NCBI GenBank assembly: GCA_030067055.1
Contig: JASJAL010000060.1
Location: 1 to 27,282 of the forward strand
DNA: 27,282 nt
Origin: Kiloniellales bacterium
GTDB lineage: Bacteria; Pseudomonadota; Alphaproteobacteria; Kiloniellales; JAKSBE01
Reading direction: 5' to 3'
Shown: positions 13,918 to 23,186 of the stretch, piece by piece
Layout of the letters: each line of letters begins with the position of its first letter
Position numbering within the stretch: the stretch's first letter is position 1
Program-made: the position numbers and the translations under genes
Notes under the pieces: generated by a model
Told to the model about the DNA's origin: nothing
The model's database searches: none
What the model saw: only the letters and a program-made list of their open reading frames with translations

Positions 13918-15114
13918 CTAGCTGCCCGACAGGGTCAGCCGCAGGTAGTTCAGCAGGCTGATCACCGCAAAGCTGCGCAGGCGGCGGCGGTCGCCGGGCA
14001 GGGCGACGCTGGTCGAGCGCTCCGCCGCCGCGCTCGCGATTGCCAGGGCGACGGTCTTGCTCGGCCCGTCATCGCCGCCGTCGACCTGAAGGGCGGCGAG
14101 GCCGAAGTCGCTGCCGAAGGCTTCGCGCACGCCGCGGGCAGCGGCGAGGGCGCGGTCTTCGGCGGCAGCTTCAGGATCCTCGGCGGGCGCGACGCTGGCG
14201 CCGCGAAAGACCTCCATCGTGGGGTCGATCTCGGTCAGGCGCAGCGCCATCAGGCCGCCGGTCAGGCTCTCGGCCACGGCGAAGCTCTGGCCGCGGGTGC
14301 GCAGGAGGTCGATGACGACGTGCTCCATGGACTGGCCGTCGACGCCGAAGACGATCTCGCCCAGCATCTCGCGGAGACCGGCTTCCTCGGTCGAGAGGAT
14401 CTCCTGCGCGGCGGCCTCGTCCTCGGCCTTGACCGTGATCCGGACCTTGATGCCCTCGATGCCGCTGGCCTGGAAGGCGAGGGTCGGATTGCCGAGGCCG
14501 TCGAGCTCCTCGATCCGCGTGGCCAGCAGTTCGGCGAGACCGGACTCGCTGTGGCCCCAGGTGCGCAGGATCCGGCTGCGGATGACCGCCGTCTGGCCCG
14601 AGCGCCGGCGCAGGTCGGGTAGGACCGTCTGCTGCATCATTTCGTGCAGTTCGTAAGGGACGCCGGGCAGGGCGTAGATCACCTTGTCGCCGACCGGGCA
14701 GATCAGCCCGGGGGCGGTGCCCGGCATCTGCGGGATGACCGTCGCCCCCAGGGGCACGTCGGCCTGGCGGCGGTTGTTGTCGGCCATGACCCGGCCGCGG
14801 GACTCGAACATCACGCGGATCTTTTCGACGATCGTCTCGTCGCGCCGCATCTCCACCCCCATGATGCGGGCGATGACCTCGCGGGTGATGTCATCCTGGG
14901 TAGGCCCAAGGCCGCCGCAGCAGATGACCGCGTCGCTCCGCTCGAGGGCTTGGCGGAGCGCCGCTTCCATGCGCGCGAAGTTGTCGCCGACCTTGATTTG
15001 GAAGTGCGAGTCGATGCCGGCCAGGGCCAGCTGCTCGCCGATCCAGGACGAGTTGGTGTCGACGATCTGGCCGAGCAGCAACTCGGTGCCGATGGCGACG
15101 ACTTCGCAGCGCAC
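13918..15114 (-). CDS. cinA: CinA-family protein with MoaB/MogA-like N-terminus and degenerate PncC domain
   Basis: 398 aa. The N-terminal domain (about 1-170) is a molybdopterin-binding-like/COG1058 domain with VAIGTELLLGQIVDTN (6-21), CGGLGPTQDD (66-75) and ALPGVPYEL (148-156). This domain is linked to ADP-ribose pyrophosphatase activity in CinA proteins. The C-terminal domain (about 265-398) corresponds to nicotinamide-nucleotide amidase PncC. It keeps AES-TGG (Ser283) with Leu for the usual Cys. The Tyr/Lys segment that normally follows (YSNEAK type) reads ASVAPAED, and the usual TGxAGP motif reads LQVDGG. Amidase activity is therefore doubtful. The start is GTG with AGGAGGAGG upstream. 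It converges with the SDR gene, 49 nt apart. Confidence 0.92.
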   Translation of the reverse strand: MRCEVVAIGTELLLGQIVDTNSSWIGEQLALAGIDSHFQIKVGDNFARMEAALRQALERSDAVICCGGLGPTQDDITREVIARIMGVEMRRDETIVEKIRVMFESRGRVMADNNRRQADVPLGATVIPQMPGTAPGLICPVGDKVIYALPGVPYELHEMMQQTVLPDLRRRSGQTAVIRSRILRTWGHSESGLAELLATRIEELDGLGNPTLAFQASGIEGIKVRITVKAEDEAAAQEILSTEEAGLREMLGEIVFGVDGQSMEHVVIDLLRTRGQSFAVAESLTGGLMALRLTEIDPTMEVFRGASVAPAEDPEAAAEDRALAAARGVREAFGSDFGLAALQVDGGDDGPSKTVALAIASAAAERSTSVALPGDRRRLRSFAVISLLNYLRLTLSGS

Positions 15115-15415
15115 GCTGGACCTCCTCCTCTTGAAGCCGGGCCCTTATCTCCCAGGGACGGGCACCTTGTCCAGATGACGCAGGTCGCGTCGCGCCGGAC
15201 AGAACCAAGGCCCGCAGAACTGCAGTGTTGGCCTGCGTCAAATCTGTGGCATCGGAGATTCCGCTGCTACGGGCGGCCGTTTTTCGATTAGAATTAATCA
15301 AAACAAAGACTAAGACCATTGATATACAAACTTAAATTGTAACGGGAACCAAAACCACAACCAAAAAGAACTGCGTCGGTGAAGCGCAGGTGACGAACGC
15401 GGGAGGTTGTCGGAA
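15115..15415. other. AT-rich intergenic region
   Basis: A 301-nt gap between divergent genes. The right part (about 15281-15370) is much richer in A and T than the rest of the window and contains an inverted repeat GATTA-GAAT-TAATC (15286-15299). -10-like (TAGAAT, 15289-15294) and -35-like (TTGATA, 15319-15324) hexamers occur, but no well-spaced pair. It probably holds the promoter of the small exported protein. Confidence 0.45.
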
Positions 15416-15739
15416 ATGCGAAACTCAGCAGGGTTGTGCTGTGTCGTGATCCTCGTGACGGTGCTGGGCCCCGGGGCGTCGCCGGCGCTAGCTCAGGACT
15501 ACTACACCAAGAAATTCGAGTCCTTTCCCAAGTGCTGCCAGGTGCTACGCGAGCACTCCAAGCAGATGGGTGCCGAGGGCAAGCTGTCGACGAAGGTGGT
15601 CGACAACCGGGCTCTCTTCGTTGGCATGACCTTTGAGGGCTTGCCCAAGGTCTACACCTGCACGCCGACCGCCGACGGAGGCGGAATCCTCGGCAGCAGT
15701 CACAACGATAAGGCTCTGGGTCTAACTCCAATCGAATAG
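15416..15739 (+). CDS. Small exported protein of unknown function
   Basis: 107 aa with a clear Sec signal peptide (about residues 1-27: MRNSAG, hydrophobic core, cleavage after ALA or AQ). The mature part, about 80 residues, begins DYYTKKFESFPKCCQVLREHS and contains three cysteines (two adjacent, one in VYTCTP), so a disulfide in the periplasm is possible. ATG 15416 is favoured because GGGAGG ends 9 nt before it; the in-frame TTG at 15407 sits directly on that site. It has its own AT-rich upstream region and is followed by the TAXI protein gene 139 nt later. I do not recognise a family. Confidence 0.75.
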   Translation: MRNSAGLCCVVILVTVLGPGASPALAQDYYTKKFESFPKCCQVLREHSKQMGAEGKLSTKVVDNRALFVGMTFEGLPKVYTCTPTADGGGILGSSHNDKALGLTPIE

Positions 15740-15878
15740 GCGCCGCCTTTGCGCCAGGGTCGCGCCTGTTGGGGGGCAGGCGTGGCCTGGCGGCGACAGG
15801 CTGCGGCCGCATAAAGGGTAGCGAAATCGGGTTCATCGGGAAGAGCGAGATCTTCCGACCATGGGAGGGGGTCCTAAG

Positions 15879-17012
15879 ATGTCACGAAAACTGTCCAAGG
15901 TCCTGGCCACGGCTGCCGTCGCTACGGCGGTCGTCTTCGGCTTCGCAGGTGCGCAGCAAAGCGAGGCGGCGAACGCCGCGCAGCTGCGGGAGCAGGTCAA
16001 CCGAGGGACCGTCGGGATCGTCGCCGGCGATATGCACAGCGCGACGGTCCGCATGTCGAAGGACCTGGCGACCATACTGGACGACGGCGACAACCGGCGG
16101 GTCCTGACGGTCGTCGGCAAGGGGTCGGTTCAAAACATCCTGGATCTTCTCTACCTGCGCCACATCGACGTCGCGATCGTCCAGGCAGACGTGCTGGAGT
16201 ACTTCAAGGCCCGCAGCGTCCATCCGGACGTCGAGAACGCGATCCGCTACGTCGCCAAGCTGCACAACGAGGAACTGCATCTGCTGGTCCGGGACGAAAT
16301 CCAGAGCGTCCAAGATCTGGCCGGCAAGCGGGTGAGCTTCGGATCCCTTGGGAGCGGCACCTACATCACCGCATCGATCCTCTTCGGCGCCCTCAAGGTC
16401 GGGGTCCAGCCGCTGATGATCGACCAGGCCCTGGCCATGGAGAAGCTGAAGTCCGGGAAGATCGACGGCCTGGTCTACGTCGTCGGCAAGCCGGCGCGAC
16501 TCTTCTCCGAGCTTGCGCCGGAAGACGGGCTCAAGCTCTTGCCGCTGCCCCTGCCGCCCAAGCTCCTGGAGACCTATCTCCCGTCCCGGCTTACCAGCGA
16601 GGACTATCCGAACCTGATCGCCCCCGACGAGCCTCTCCAGACCATCGGCGTCGGAAGCGTGCTGGCGGTCTACAACTGGGGACCCGAGAACTGGCGCTAC
16701 ACCAAGGTCGAAAGGTTCACCAAGGCACTCTTCGACAACTTCGAGGCATTGCAGGGGACGAACCGCCATCCCAAGTGGGCCGAGGTCAACCTCGCTGCGG
16801 AGCTTCCCGGTTGGGAGCGCTTCGCGCCCGCCGAGCGCTGGCTGGAGGAGCACAATCGCGAGCGGCCGGTCGCGGTGGCGGAGAACGAGCTCCTGCTCGA
16901 GTTCCAGCGCTTCCTCCAACAAAGCAATCTGGGCGAGGCGCCCGCTTCGCAAGCCTCGAAAGACGCCTTATTCGAGGAGTTCGAACGCTGGATGAGTGCC
17001 ACCAGAAACTGA
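15879..17012 (+). CDS. TAXI-family TRAP transporter solute-binding protein
   Basis: Periplasmic binding protein of the TAXI family, 377 aa. A signal peptide (about 1-30, with an ATAAVATAVVFGFAGAQ core) leads to a mature protein with the TAXI pattern: TVGIVAGDMHSATVRMSKDL near the N-terminus, the VVGKGSVQNILDLLYLRHIDVAIVQADVLEY region in two segments, then LAGKRVSFGSLGSGTYITA. The C-terminal part is helical and includes ETYLPSRLTSEDYPNL. ATG 15879 is chosen because GGGAGGGGG precedes it by 7 nt; an ATG at 15861 overlaps that site. No fused 4TM-12TM TAXI permease is in the window, so it is orphan or works with a distant one. Confidence 0.92.
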   Translation: MSRKLSKVLATAAVATAVVFGFAGAQQSEAANAAQLREQVNRGTVGIVAGDMHSATVRMSKDLATILDDGDNRRVLTVVGKGSVQNILDLLYLRHIDVAIVQADVLEYFKARSVHPDVENAIRYVAKLHNEELHLLVRDEIQSVQDLAGKRVSFGSLGSGTYITASILFGALKVGVQPLMIDQALAMEKLKSGKIDGLVYVVGKPARLFSELAPEDGLKLLPLPLPPKLLETYLPSRLTSEDYPNLIAPDEPLQTIGVGSVLAVYNWGPENWRYTKVERFTKALFDNFEALQGTNRHPKWAEVNLAAELPGWERFAPAERWLEEHNRERPVAVAENELLLEFQRFLQQSNLGEAPASQASKDALFEEFERWMSATRN

Positions 17013-17013
17013 C

Positions 17014-17050
17014 AGCCGCTTGCGGTCCTGAATAAGACCTCACAGCGGCT
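17014..17050. other. Bipartite hairpin in the convergent gap
   Basis: AGCCGCT (17014-17020) pairs with AGCGGCT (17044-17050), and inside it GGTC (17024-17027) pairs with GACC (17036-17039). It lies between the converging TAXI and SDR genes. No T-run follows on either strand, so it is a weak candidate for a transcript 3' end. Confidence 0.4.
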
Positions 17051-17090
17051 CCGCGCACACCCTGGGAAGCTGTTGTCGCGGCGGCCTTGC

Positions 17091-17864
17091 CTACCAGCAG
17101 GAATAGCCGCCGTCGACCAGGACCACCGAGCCGGTCATCAGGCTGGCCGCATCCGAGGCCAGGAAGAGAACGGCTGAGGCGATCTCGTCGACCTCGCCCA
17201 TGCGGCCCATCGGCGTGCTTGCCATCCAGACGTCGTAGAGCGCCGCGTTCTCCTTCGCAAAGGCGGTCAGCGGCGTGTTGATGTAGGTCGGCGCCACGGC
17301 GTTGACCCGGACCCCGCGCCCGGCCCATTCGGCGGCCAGCGATTTGGTCAGGTGGTGCACGGCGGCCTTGGAGGCGTTGTAGTAGGACTGCTCCTGCGGC
17401 TTGTTGACGATCACGCCGGACATCGAGCCGATATTGACCACCGCGCCCTTGCCGGCCTGCAGCATGTGCCGGCCGAAGGCGCGACAGCACCAGAAGACGC
17501 CGTTGAGGTTGACGTCGATGACGTTCAGCCAGTGCTCGTCGGTGACCGTCTCCGCCGGGGTCTCGCTGCGCGCGATGCCGGCGTTGCAAACCAGGATGTC
17601 GATCCCGCCGCGGGCCGCGGCGATCTCGTCGGCGACGGCCGTGACCCCGTCGGGCGCGGTGACGTCCATCTCGACGATCTCGGGTGCATAGCCCTTGCCG
17701 CGCAGGATGTCGCGGCCGGACTCGGCCTCACCCATGTCGACCTCGGCGATGGTGACCTGCGCCCCGGCCTCGGACAGGGCCTCGCAGCAGGCGAGGCCGA
17801 TGCCGCGGCCGCCGCCGGTGACAACCGCGCTGCGTCCCGACAGGTCGTATTTCTCCAGGTACAT
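17091..17864 (-). CDS. SDR-family oxidoreductase, polyol dehydrogenase type
   Basis: Short-chain dehydrogenase of 257 aa with TGGGRGIG (16-23), CNAG (93-96), Asn119 and Ser147, Tyr162, Lys166 (YNASK). It ends in VDGGYSCW, a C-terminus common in sugar-alcohol dehydrogenases such as those for xylitol, sorbitol or threitol. ATG 17864 has GGGAGG 7 nt upstream; the open frame continues to 18083, but that part only mirrors smoS. It follows smoS by 14 nt and is the last gene of the smo operon. It takes the place where other organisms have a mannitol 2-dehydrogenase. The exact polyol cannot be read from the sequence. Confidence 0.92.
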   Translation of the reverse strand: MYLEKYDLSGRSAVVTGGGRGIGLACCEALSEAGAQVTIAEVDMGEAESGRDILRGKGYAPEIVEMDVTAPDGVTAVADEIAAARGGIDILVCNAGIARSETPAETVTDEHWLNVIDVNLNGVFWCCRAFGRHMLQAGKGAVVNIGSMSGVIVNKPQEQSYYNASKAAVHHLTKSLAAEWAGRGVRVNAVAPTYINTPLTAFAKENAALYDVWMASTPMGRMGEVDEIASAVLFLASDAASLMTGSVVLVDGGYSCW

Positions 17865-17878
17865 AGTTCCCTCCCGGG

Positions 17879-18645
17879 TCAGCTCATCCAGTTGCCGCCG
17901 TCGACGTTGAAGGTCTGCGCGACCACGTAGTCGCTCTCGGCCGAGGCGAGGAAGATCGCCGCGCCGACGTGATCCTCGGGCCGGCCCATGCGGCCGAAGG
18001 GCACGGCCTCGCCGACCAGGCGCTTCTTCTCGCCGATCGGGCGATCTTCGTACTTGGCGAAGAGCGCGTCGACCTCGTCCCACATCGGCGTGTCGACCAC
18101 GCCCGGCGAGATCCCGTTGACGTTGATCCCGTGGCGGATCAGGTCCAGGCCCGCCGACTGGGTCAGGCTGATCACCGCCGCCTTGCTGGCGCAGTAGACC
18201 GCTACCAGGGCCTCGCCGCGCCGGCCGGCCTGGGACGAAAGGTTGATGATCTTGCCGCCCTGGCCCCGGGCGATCATCTGCACAGCGACCGCTTGCAGGG
18301 TGAAGAGCAGGCCCTTGACGTTGACCGCGAAGACGCGGTCGTAGCTCTCCTCGGTGATCTCGACGATGGGCGCCATGTCGAAGATCGCAGCGTTGTTGAC
18401 CAGGATGTCGATCGGGCCGGCCGCGGACACCGTCTCGACCATGGCGTCGATCGAGACCCGGTCGGTGACGTCGAGGGCGAGGCCCGAGGCCTTGGCTCCC
18501 AACGCGGCCGCGGTCTCCCTAGCGGTGGCCGCGTCCAGGTCGGCGATCGTGACCTCGGCGCCCTCATTGAGGAAGCCCTCGGCGATGGCGCGCCCGATGC
18601 CTCGGGCGCCGCCGGTGACGATGGCCCGTTTGCCCTGCAGCCTCA

Positions 18646-18646
<1 letters not shown>
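17879..18646 (-). CDS. smoS: Sorbitol dehydrogenase (L-iditol 2-dehydrogenase), SmoS-like
   Basis: Short-chain dehydrogenase of 255 aa that closely follows the Rhodobacter sphaeroides SmoS pattern, an NAD-dependent enzyme oxidising sorbitol to fructose and also galactitol. It has TGGARGIG (11-18), NNAA (84-87), Asn109, Ser138, Tyr151 and Lys155 (YCASK). The segments IINLSSQAGRRGEAL and LIRHGINVNGISPGVVD and the final YVVAQTFNVDGGNWMS are typical of this enzyme. The start codon overlaps the smoK stop by one base (TGATG), showing translational coupling. Identity is by recognition of conserved segments; the substrate range is inferred. Confidence 0.92.
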
Positions 18647-19647
<1,001 letters not shown>

Positions 19648-19657
19648 GGTTCTTCCA

Positions 19658-20488
19658 TCATTTCACCGCGCCGAAAGTCAGGCCGCGGACGAGTTGTTTC
19701 TGACTGAACCAACCGAGTATCAGGATCGGCGCAATGGCCATGGTCGAGGCCGCGCTGAGCTTGGCGTAGAACAGGCCCTCCGGGCTGGAGAAGCTGGCGA
19801 TGAAAGCCGTGAGCGGAGCCGCCTTGGCCGCCGTCAGGTTCAGCGTCCAGAAGGCCTCGTTCCACGCCAGAATGATGTTCAGCAGCAGGGTCGAGGCGAT
19901 GCCCGGCACCGCCATCGGCGTCAGCACGTGTATGATCTCGTCGCGCAGAGTCGCCCCGTCCATTCGCGCGGCCTCGAGAATTTCTCCGGGAATCTCTCGG
20001 AAATACGTGAAGAGCATCCAGACGATGATCGGAAGATTGATCAGTGTCAGGACCACCACCAGCCCGAACAGCGAGTCCAGGAGGCCGGTGTCTCGGAAGA
20101 TCAGGTAGATCGGAATCAGGACACCGACGGCGGGCATCATCTTCGTGCTGAGCATCCACATGAGCACGTCTTTGGTGCGCTTTGCCGGCACGAACGCCAT
20201 CGACCAGGCGGCCGGAATCGCGATCAGAAGCCCCAGGAGAGTCGAGCCGAAAGAAATCACCACCGAGTTGAAGAAGTGCTTGGGATAGTCCGACCGCTGG
20301 TTCACCGCCTCGTAGGCCGAGAGATTCCAGTCGAAGAACAGGAACGACGGCGGGGACGCGATGGCCTCGCCCTCGGTCTTGAAACCGGTCAGAAAGGTCC
20401 AGAGGATCGGGAAAAATATTAAAAGACCGATTGCCCAGGCGGCGGCGGTCACCGCCAACTTTCGTTGAGTGGAAACAGCGCGTGCCAT
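19658..20488 (-). CDS. smoG: Polyol ABC transporter permease (MalG type)
   Basis: Inner-membrane permease, 276 aa with about six membrane segments; the first is near residues 13-35. The EAA loop that contacts the ATPase reads [20 protein letters not shown], followed by [24 protein letters not shown] in two segments, characteristic of MalG-type sugar permeases. The open frame extends to 20875, but ATG 20488 begins 2 nt after the smoF stop and directly precedes the first membrane helix; the longer form would mirror smoF. Its Shine-Dalgarno is poor, so translation probably depends on coupling to smoF. Confidence 0.95.
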   Translation of the reverse strand: MARAVSTQRKLAVTAAAWAIGLLIFFPILWTFLTGFKTEGEAIASPPSFLFFDWNLSAYEAVNQRSDYPKHFFNSVVISFGSTLLGLLIAIPAAWSMAFVPAKRTKDVLMWMLSTKMMPAVGVLIPIYLIFRDTGLLDSLFGLVVVLTLINLPIIVWMLFTYFREIPGEILEAARMDGATLRDEIIHVLTPMAVPGIASTLLLNIILAWNEAFWTLNLTAAKAAPLTAFIASFSSPEGLFYAKLSAASTMAIAPILILGWFSQKQLVRGLTFGAVK

Positions 20489-20490
20489 GG

Positions 20491-21363
20491 TCAGAGGTCC
20501 AGGTTCTTTCCGATCATTCGCATCAAGAAGATAGCCACGATATTGGCGAGGATGATTGCGATCACGCCGCCGGCGGATCCGCCGCCCACGTCGAACTGCA
20601 GGAGGGACTGGATATAGACGAGGTAGGTCAGGTTGGTCGTTGCCGTTCCCGGCCCGCCATTCGTGGTCACCAAGATCTCGGCGAAGATCGAAAGAAGGAA
20701 GATCGTCTGGATCAAGACCACTACCGTGATGGCGCGCGCCAGATGCGGCAGAATAATGTAGACGAAACGGCTCAGAGCGCTCGCCCCGTCCATCTCGGCC
20801 GCTTCCAGCTGTTCGCTGTCGAGCGACTGGAGCGCCGTCAGAAGGATCAGCGTGGCAAATGGCAGCCACTGCCAACCTACGATCCCGACAATTGAGGCAA
20901 GCGGCGCTTGGGCGAAAAAGTCGATCGGCTGAAATCCCAGTCCCTGCGCCAAATGAGCAAACAATCCGTTGACCGGATTCATGAACATGTTCTTCCAGAC
21001 CAGCGCCGAGACGGTGGGCATCACAAAGAACGGCGCGATCACCAGGATACGTACGATCCCCTGACCCCAGATCGGCTGGTCGAGCAGCAGGGCCAGGAGG
21101 ACCCCGCCGACGATGGTTATGAGCAACACACCGCCGACCAGCACCAGCGTGTTGCCTATTGCATCCTTGAACGACGGGTCGGTCAGGAAGAACTGGTAGT
21201 TCATCCAGCCTGCGAAACTTTCCTGACCCGGTTGGAGCAGGTTGTAGAACTGGAACGAGAAGTAGATGGTCATCGAGAGCGGGATCAGCATCCAGCCGAG
21301 AAGCAGGATCACGGCCGGAGAGATCATTATCCGGGCGGCCGTTCGGGAATGCTGTGTGGCCAT
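20491..21363 (-). CDS. smoF: Polyol ABC transporter permease (MalF type)
   Basis: Inner-membrane permease, 290 aa with six predicted membrane segments. It has the EAA motif QLEAAEMDGASALSRFVYI and a first helix near residues 12-35 (SPAVILLLGWMLIPLSMTIY). ATG 21363 (MATQHSRT) has GAGGGG 8 nt upstream and is preferred to the in-frame ATG at 21399. It forms the translocation pore with SmoG. A large hairpin lies in the 127-nt gap after smoE, which may lower its expression relative to the binding protein. Confidence 0.95.
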   Translation of the reverse strand: MATQHSRTAARIMISPAVILLLGWMLIPLSMTIYFSFQFYNLLQPGQESFAGWMNYQFFLTDPSFKDAIGNTLVLVGGVLLITIVGGVLLALLLDQPIWGQGIVRILVIAPFFVMPTVSALVWKNMFMNPVNGLFAHLAQGLGFQPIDFFAQAPLASIVGIVGWQWLPFATLILLTALQSLDSEQLEAAEMDGASALSRFVYIILPHLARAITVVVLIQTIFLLSIFAEILVTTNGGPGTATTNLTYLVYIQSLLQFDVGGGSAGGVIAIILANIVAIFLMRMIGKNLDL

Positions 21364-21424
21364 CTCATGCCCCTCGTTTTTTCGATAGCCTGAGTGCAAA
21401 TCAGCGGCGTGGCGGCGAAGGCCA

Positions 21425-21483
21425 ACCCTGGGGGGCGGTCCCGGCGTAGTGCGTGGCCAGTCAGGGACCGGCCCCGCCAGGGT
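21425..21483 (-). other. Large intergenic RNA hairpin between smoE and smoF
   Basis: An 18-bp stem is formed by ACCCTGG/CCAGGGT (21425-21431 with 21477-21483), GGGG/CCCC (21432-21435 with 21472-21475) and CGGTCCC/GGGACCG (21436-21442 with 21464-21470), with two single-base bulges (21471, 21476) and a 21-nt loop. No U-run follows on the minus strand. It resembles the hairpins after sugar-binding-protein genes that protect the upstream message. The stem is certain on paper; the role is inferred. Confidence 0.75.
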
Positions 21484-21490
21484 GGGGGAG

Positions 21491-22804
21491 CTACTTGATG
21501 TAGCCGGCCTTGGTCATTTCGCGGACCGCGAAGGTCTGCGAATTCTTGAGCGCTTCTTCGACCGACTGTGATCCAGCGAGAGCGGCCGAGATCTGCTGGC
21601 CGACATAGTTGCCGATGCCCTGGAACTCGGGGATCGCTACGAACTGGACGCCCGTGTAGGGAACCGGTTCGAGCGTCGCGTCGGCCGGGTTCGCGGCCAG
21701 AATCGAATTCTCGACGGTCTCGGCGAAGGGAGCCGCCGAGATGTACTTCTGGTTGGCGTAGGTCGACTTACGGGTTCCCGGAGGTGCCGCAACCCAACCC
21801 TCGGTCTCGCCGACCAGCTCGACGTATTCCTTCGAGGTCGACCACTTCAGGAAGTCCTTGGCGGCATCGGCCTTCTGCGAGCTTGCCGGGACGGACAGAG
21901 CCCAGGCCCAGAACCAACCGGTGCCCTTGTCGGTAACCTGCTTCGGCGCCTGGGTGAAGTCGGTCTTGTCCGCGACCTTCGACTCGTTCGGGTTGAAGAT
22001 GAAGCCCGCTGCGGACGTGGCATCGACCCAGGTCGCGCACTTGCCGTCCGCGAAGAGCGCACGGTTCTCGTTGTGACCGTTGGCCGAAGCCCCTGGCGGG
22101 CCGTAGTTGGTGACCAGATCGACGTAGTAGGTGACCGCCTTCTTCCAGGGCTCGCTGTCGATCTGCGGATTCCAGTCCATATCGAACCAACGGCCGCCGA
22201 AGGCATTCACGAGCGGGCCGACAAAGGCCATGTTCTCACCCCAGCCGGCCTTGCCGCGCTGGCAGGTGCCGAACACGCCGTTGTCCGGGTCGTGCAACTT
22301 GGCCGCAATCTCGGCAAACTGATCGTAGGTCATCTGCTCATCGCCCACCTTGATTCCGGCGGCTTCGAACAGGTCTTTGCGATAGAACGTGAAGGAGCTT
22401 TCGGCGTAGAAGGGCACTGCGTAGAGCTTGCCGTCTGCCGACAGGCCGTTGCGAACGGTCTCATAGATGTCGTCGTAGTCGTAGTCGTCGCCGAGGTCGT
22501 CGAGCGGGGTCAACCAATCCTTGGCACCCCAGATCGGTGCTTCGTACGCGCCGATGGTGATGATGTCGAACTGTCCGCCCTTGGTCGCGATGTCGGTCGT
22601 CACCCGCTGGCGCAGCACGTTCTCTTCGAGCACCACCCAGTTGAGCGTGTGGCCGGACTGCTTTTCCCATCGGGGCGACAGCTTCTGCATGATGATCATG
22701 TCAGAGTTGTTGACGGTGGCGATCGTCAGCTCCTCTGCCGAGGCACTGAAGCCCCAGCCCATCAAGATCGCAGTTGCGGCCAACAAGGCCTTTTTCATTT
22801 TCAT
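21491..22804 (-). CDS. smoE: Polyol ABC transporter substrate-binding protein
   Basis: Periplasmic sugar-alcohol receptor, family 1 extracellular binding protein, 437 aa. The signal peptide covers about residues 1-23 (MKMKKALLAATAILMGWGFS, then ASA). The mature part starts EELTIATVNNSDMIIMQKLS and contains TKGGQFDIITIGAYEAPIWG and YAVPFYAESSFTFYRKDLF, the pattern of SmoE/mannitol-sorbitol binding proteins. ATG 22804 is supported by GGGAGG 8 nt upstream; the longer in-frame start at 22840 would include that site. It is the first transporter gene of the operon and lies downstream of the promoter near 23025-23053. Confidence 0.95.
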   Translation of the reverse strand: MKMKKALLAATAILMGWGFSASAEELTIATVNNSDMIIMQKLSPRWEKQSGHTLNWVVLEENVLRQRVTTDIATKGGQFDIITIGAYEAPIWGAKDWLTPLDDLGDDYDYDDIYETVRNGLSADGKLYAVPFYAESSFTFYRKDLFEAAGIKVGDEQMTYDQFAEIAAKLHDPDNGVFGTCQRGKAGWGENMAFVGPLVNAFGGRWFDMDWNPQIDSEPWKKAVTYYVDLVTNYGPPGASANGHNENRALFADGKCATWVDATSAAGFIFNPNESKVADKTDFTQAPKQVTDKGTGWFWAWALSVPASSQKADAAKDFLKWSTSKEYVELVGETEGWVAAPPGTRKSTYANQKYISAAPFAETVENSILAANPADATLEPVPYTGVQFVAIPEFQGIGNYVGQQISAALAGSQSVEEALKNSQTFAVREMTKAGYIK

Positions 22805-22836
22805 GTTAGTGCCTCCCTTGGTTCCTCGGATGCGTG

Positions 22837-22977
22837 TCAATCAGCAATTCCAAATCTGGACGAGGGTAAATGCCTAGACTGGGACGCGGAAGCTTGATCT
22901 GTCTCAACCTGTGCGGGGAGGGCGCCGATCAGCGGAACGGCCATCAGGCCGGGGGCTGCCGTTGCTGTCGTCGTCAT
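22837..22977 (-). CDS. Possible 46-residue leader ORF upstream of smoE
   Basis: An ATG at 22977 with GGGAGG 8 nt upstream opens 46 codons ending TGA at 22837, 32 nt before the smoE start. The product starts MTTTATAAPGLMAVPLIGAL and then becomes polar. It has no clear signal peptide or domain. It lies wholly in the 5' leader of the smo transcript. It may be a translated leader, a small protein, or a chance ORF in GC-rich DNA. Confidence 0.35.
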   Translation of the reverse strand: MTTTATAAPGLMAVPLIGALPAQVETDQASASQSRHLPSSRFGIAD

Positions 22978-22998
22978 GGTCTTTGCCTCCCGTTCTTA

Positions 22999-23023
22999 TG
23001 AGCATTTGCTCAATTATTGAGCA
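22999..23023. promoter_or_regulatory. Three-half-site inverted repeat, candidate SmoC operator
   Basis: TGCTCAATTATTGAGCA (23007-23023) has 7-bp arms around TTA. A further TGAGCA half-site at 22999-23004 pairs with the TGCTCA at 23007-23012. On the minus strand it lies directly after the -10 element of the smo promoter, so a bound regulator would cover the transcription start. It may be recognised by the divergent SorC-family regulator. Confidence 0.65.
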
Positions 23024-23024
23024 G

Positions 23025-23053
23025 ATAATCGGATGATCCGATTCCAGAGTCAA
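23025..23053 (-). promoter_or_regulatory. Sigma70-type promoter of the smo operon
   Basis: On the minus strand TTGACT (23048-23053) and GATTAT (23025-23030) are spaced by exactly 17 nt. They match the -35 and -10 consensus at 5/6 and 4/6 positions. The position fits transcription into the smoE leader. Confidence 0.65.
23027..23043. promoter_or_regulatory. 17-bp palindrome in the smo promoter spacer
   Basis: AATCGGATGATCCGATT has perfect 8-bp arms around a single G. It lies within the promoter spacer and overlaps the -10 element. Its sequence differs from the neighbouring TGAGCA repeat, which suggests a second regulator or a second site type. Confidence 0.6.
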
Positions 23054-23186
23054 GAACTCTCTTTCGAGGCTACAGCCCGACAGTTGCCCAATGTAACTTG
23101 CAAAACGGCCATGAACCGAACCGCTAGACCCATGTCCAAGGCAGGGAACACGCGGATTCAATCCTACGCTCCTCCGGACCACATGA

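Noticed and set aside
17091..18083. Longer 330-residue form of the second polyol SDR
   Set aside because: The extra N-terminus is the out-of-frame reading of smoS. A good Shine-Dalgarno and the normal SDR start are at 17864.
19658..20875. Longer 405-residue form of smoG
   Set aside because: The extension reads through smoF in another frame. The real start, 2 nt after the smoF stop, precedes the first membrane helix.
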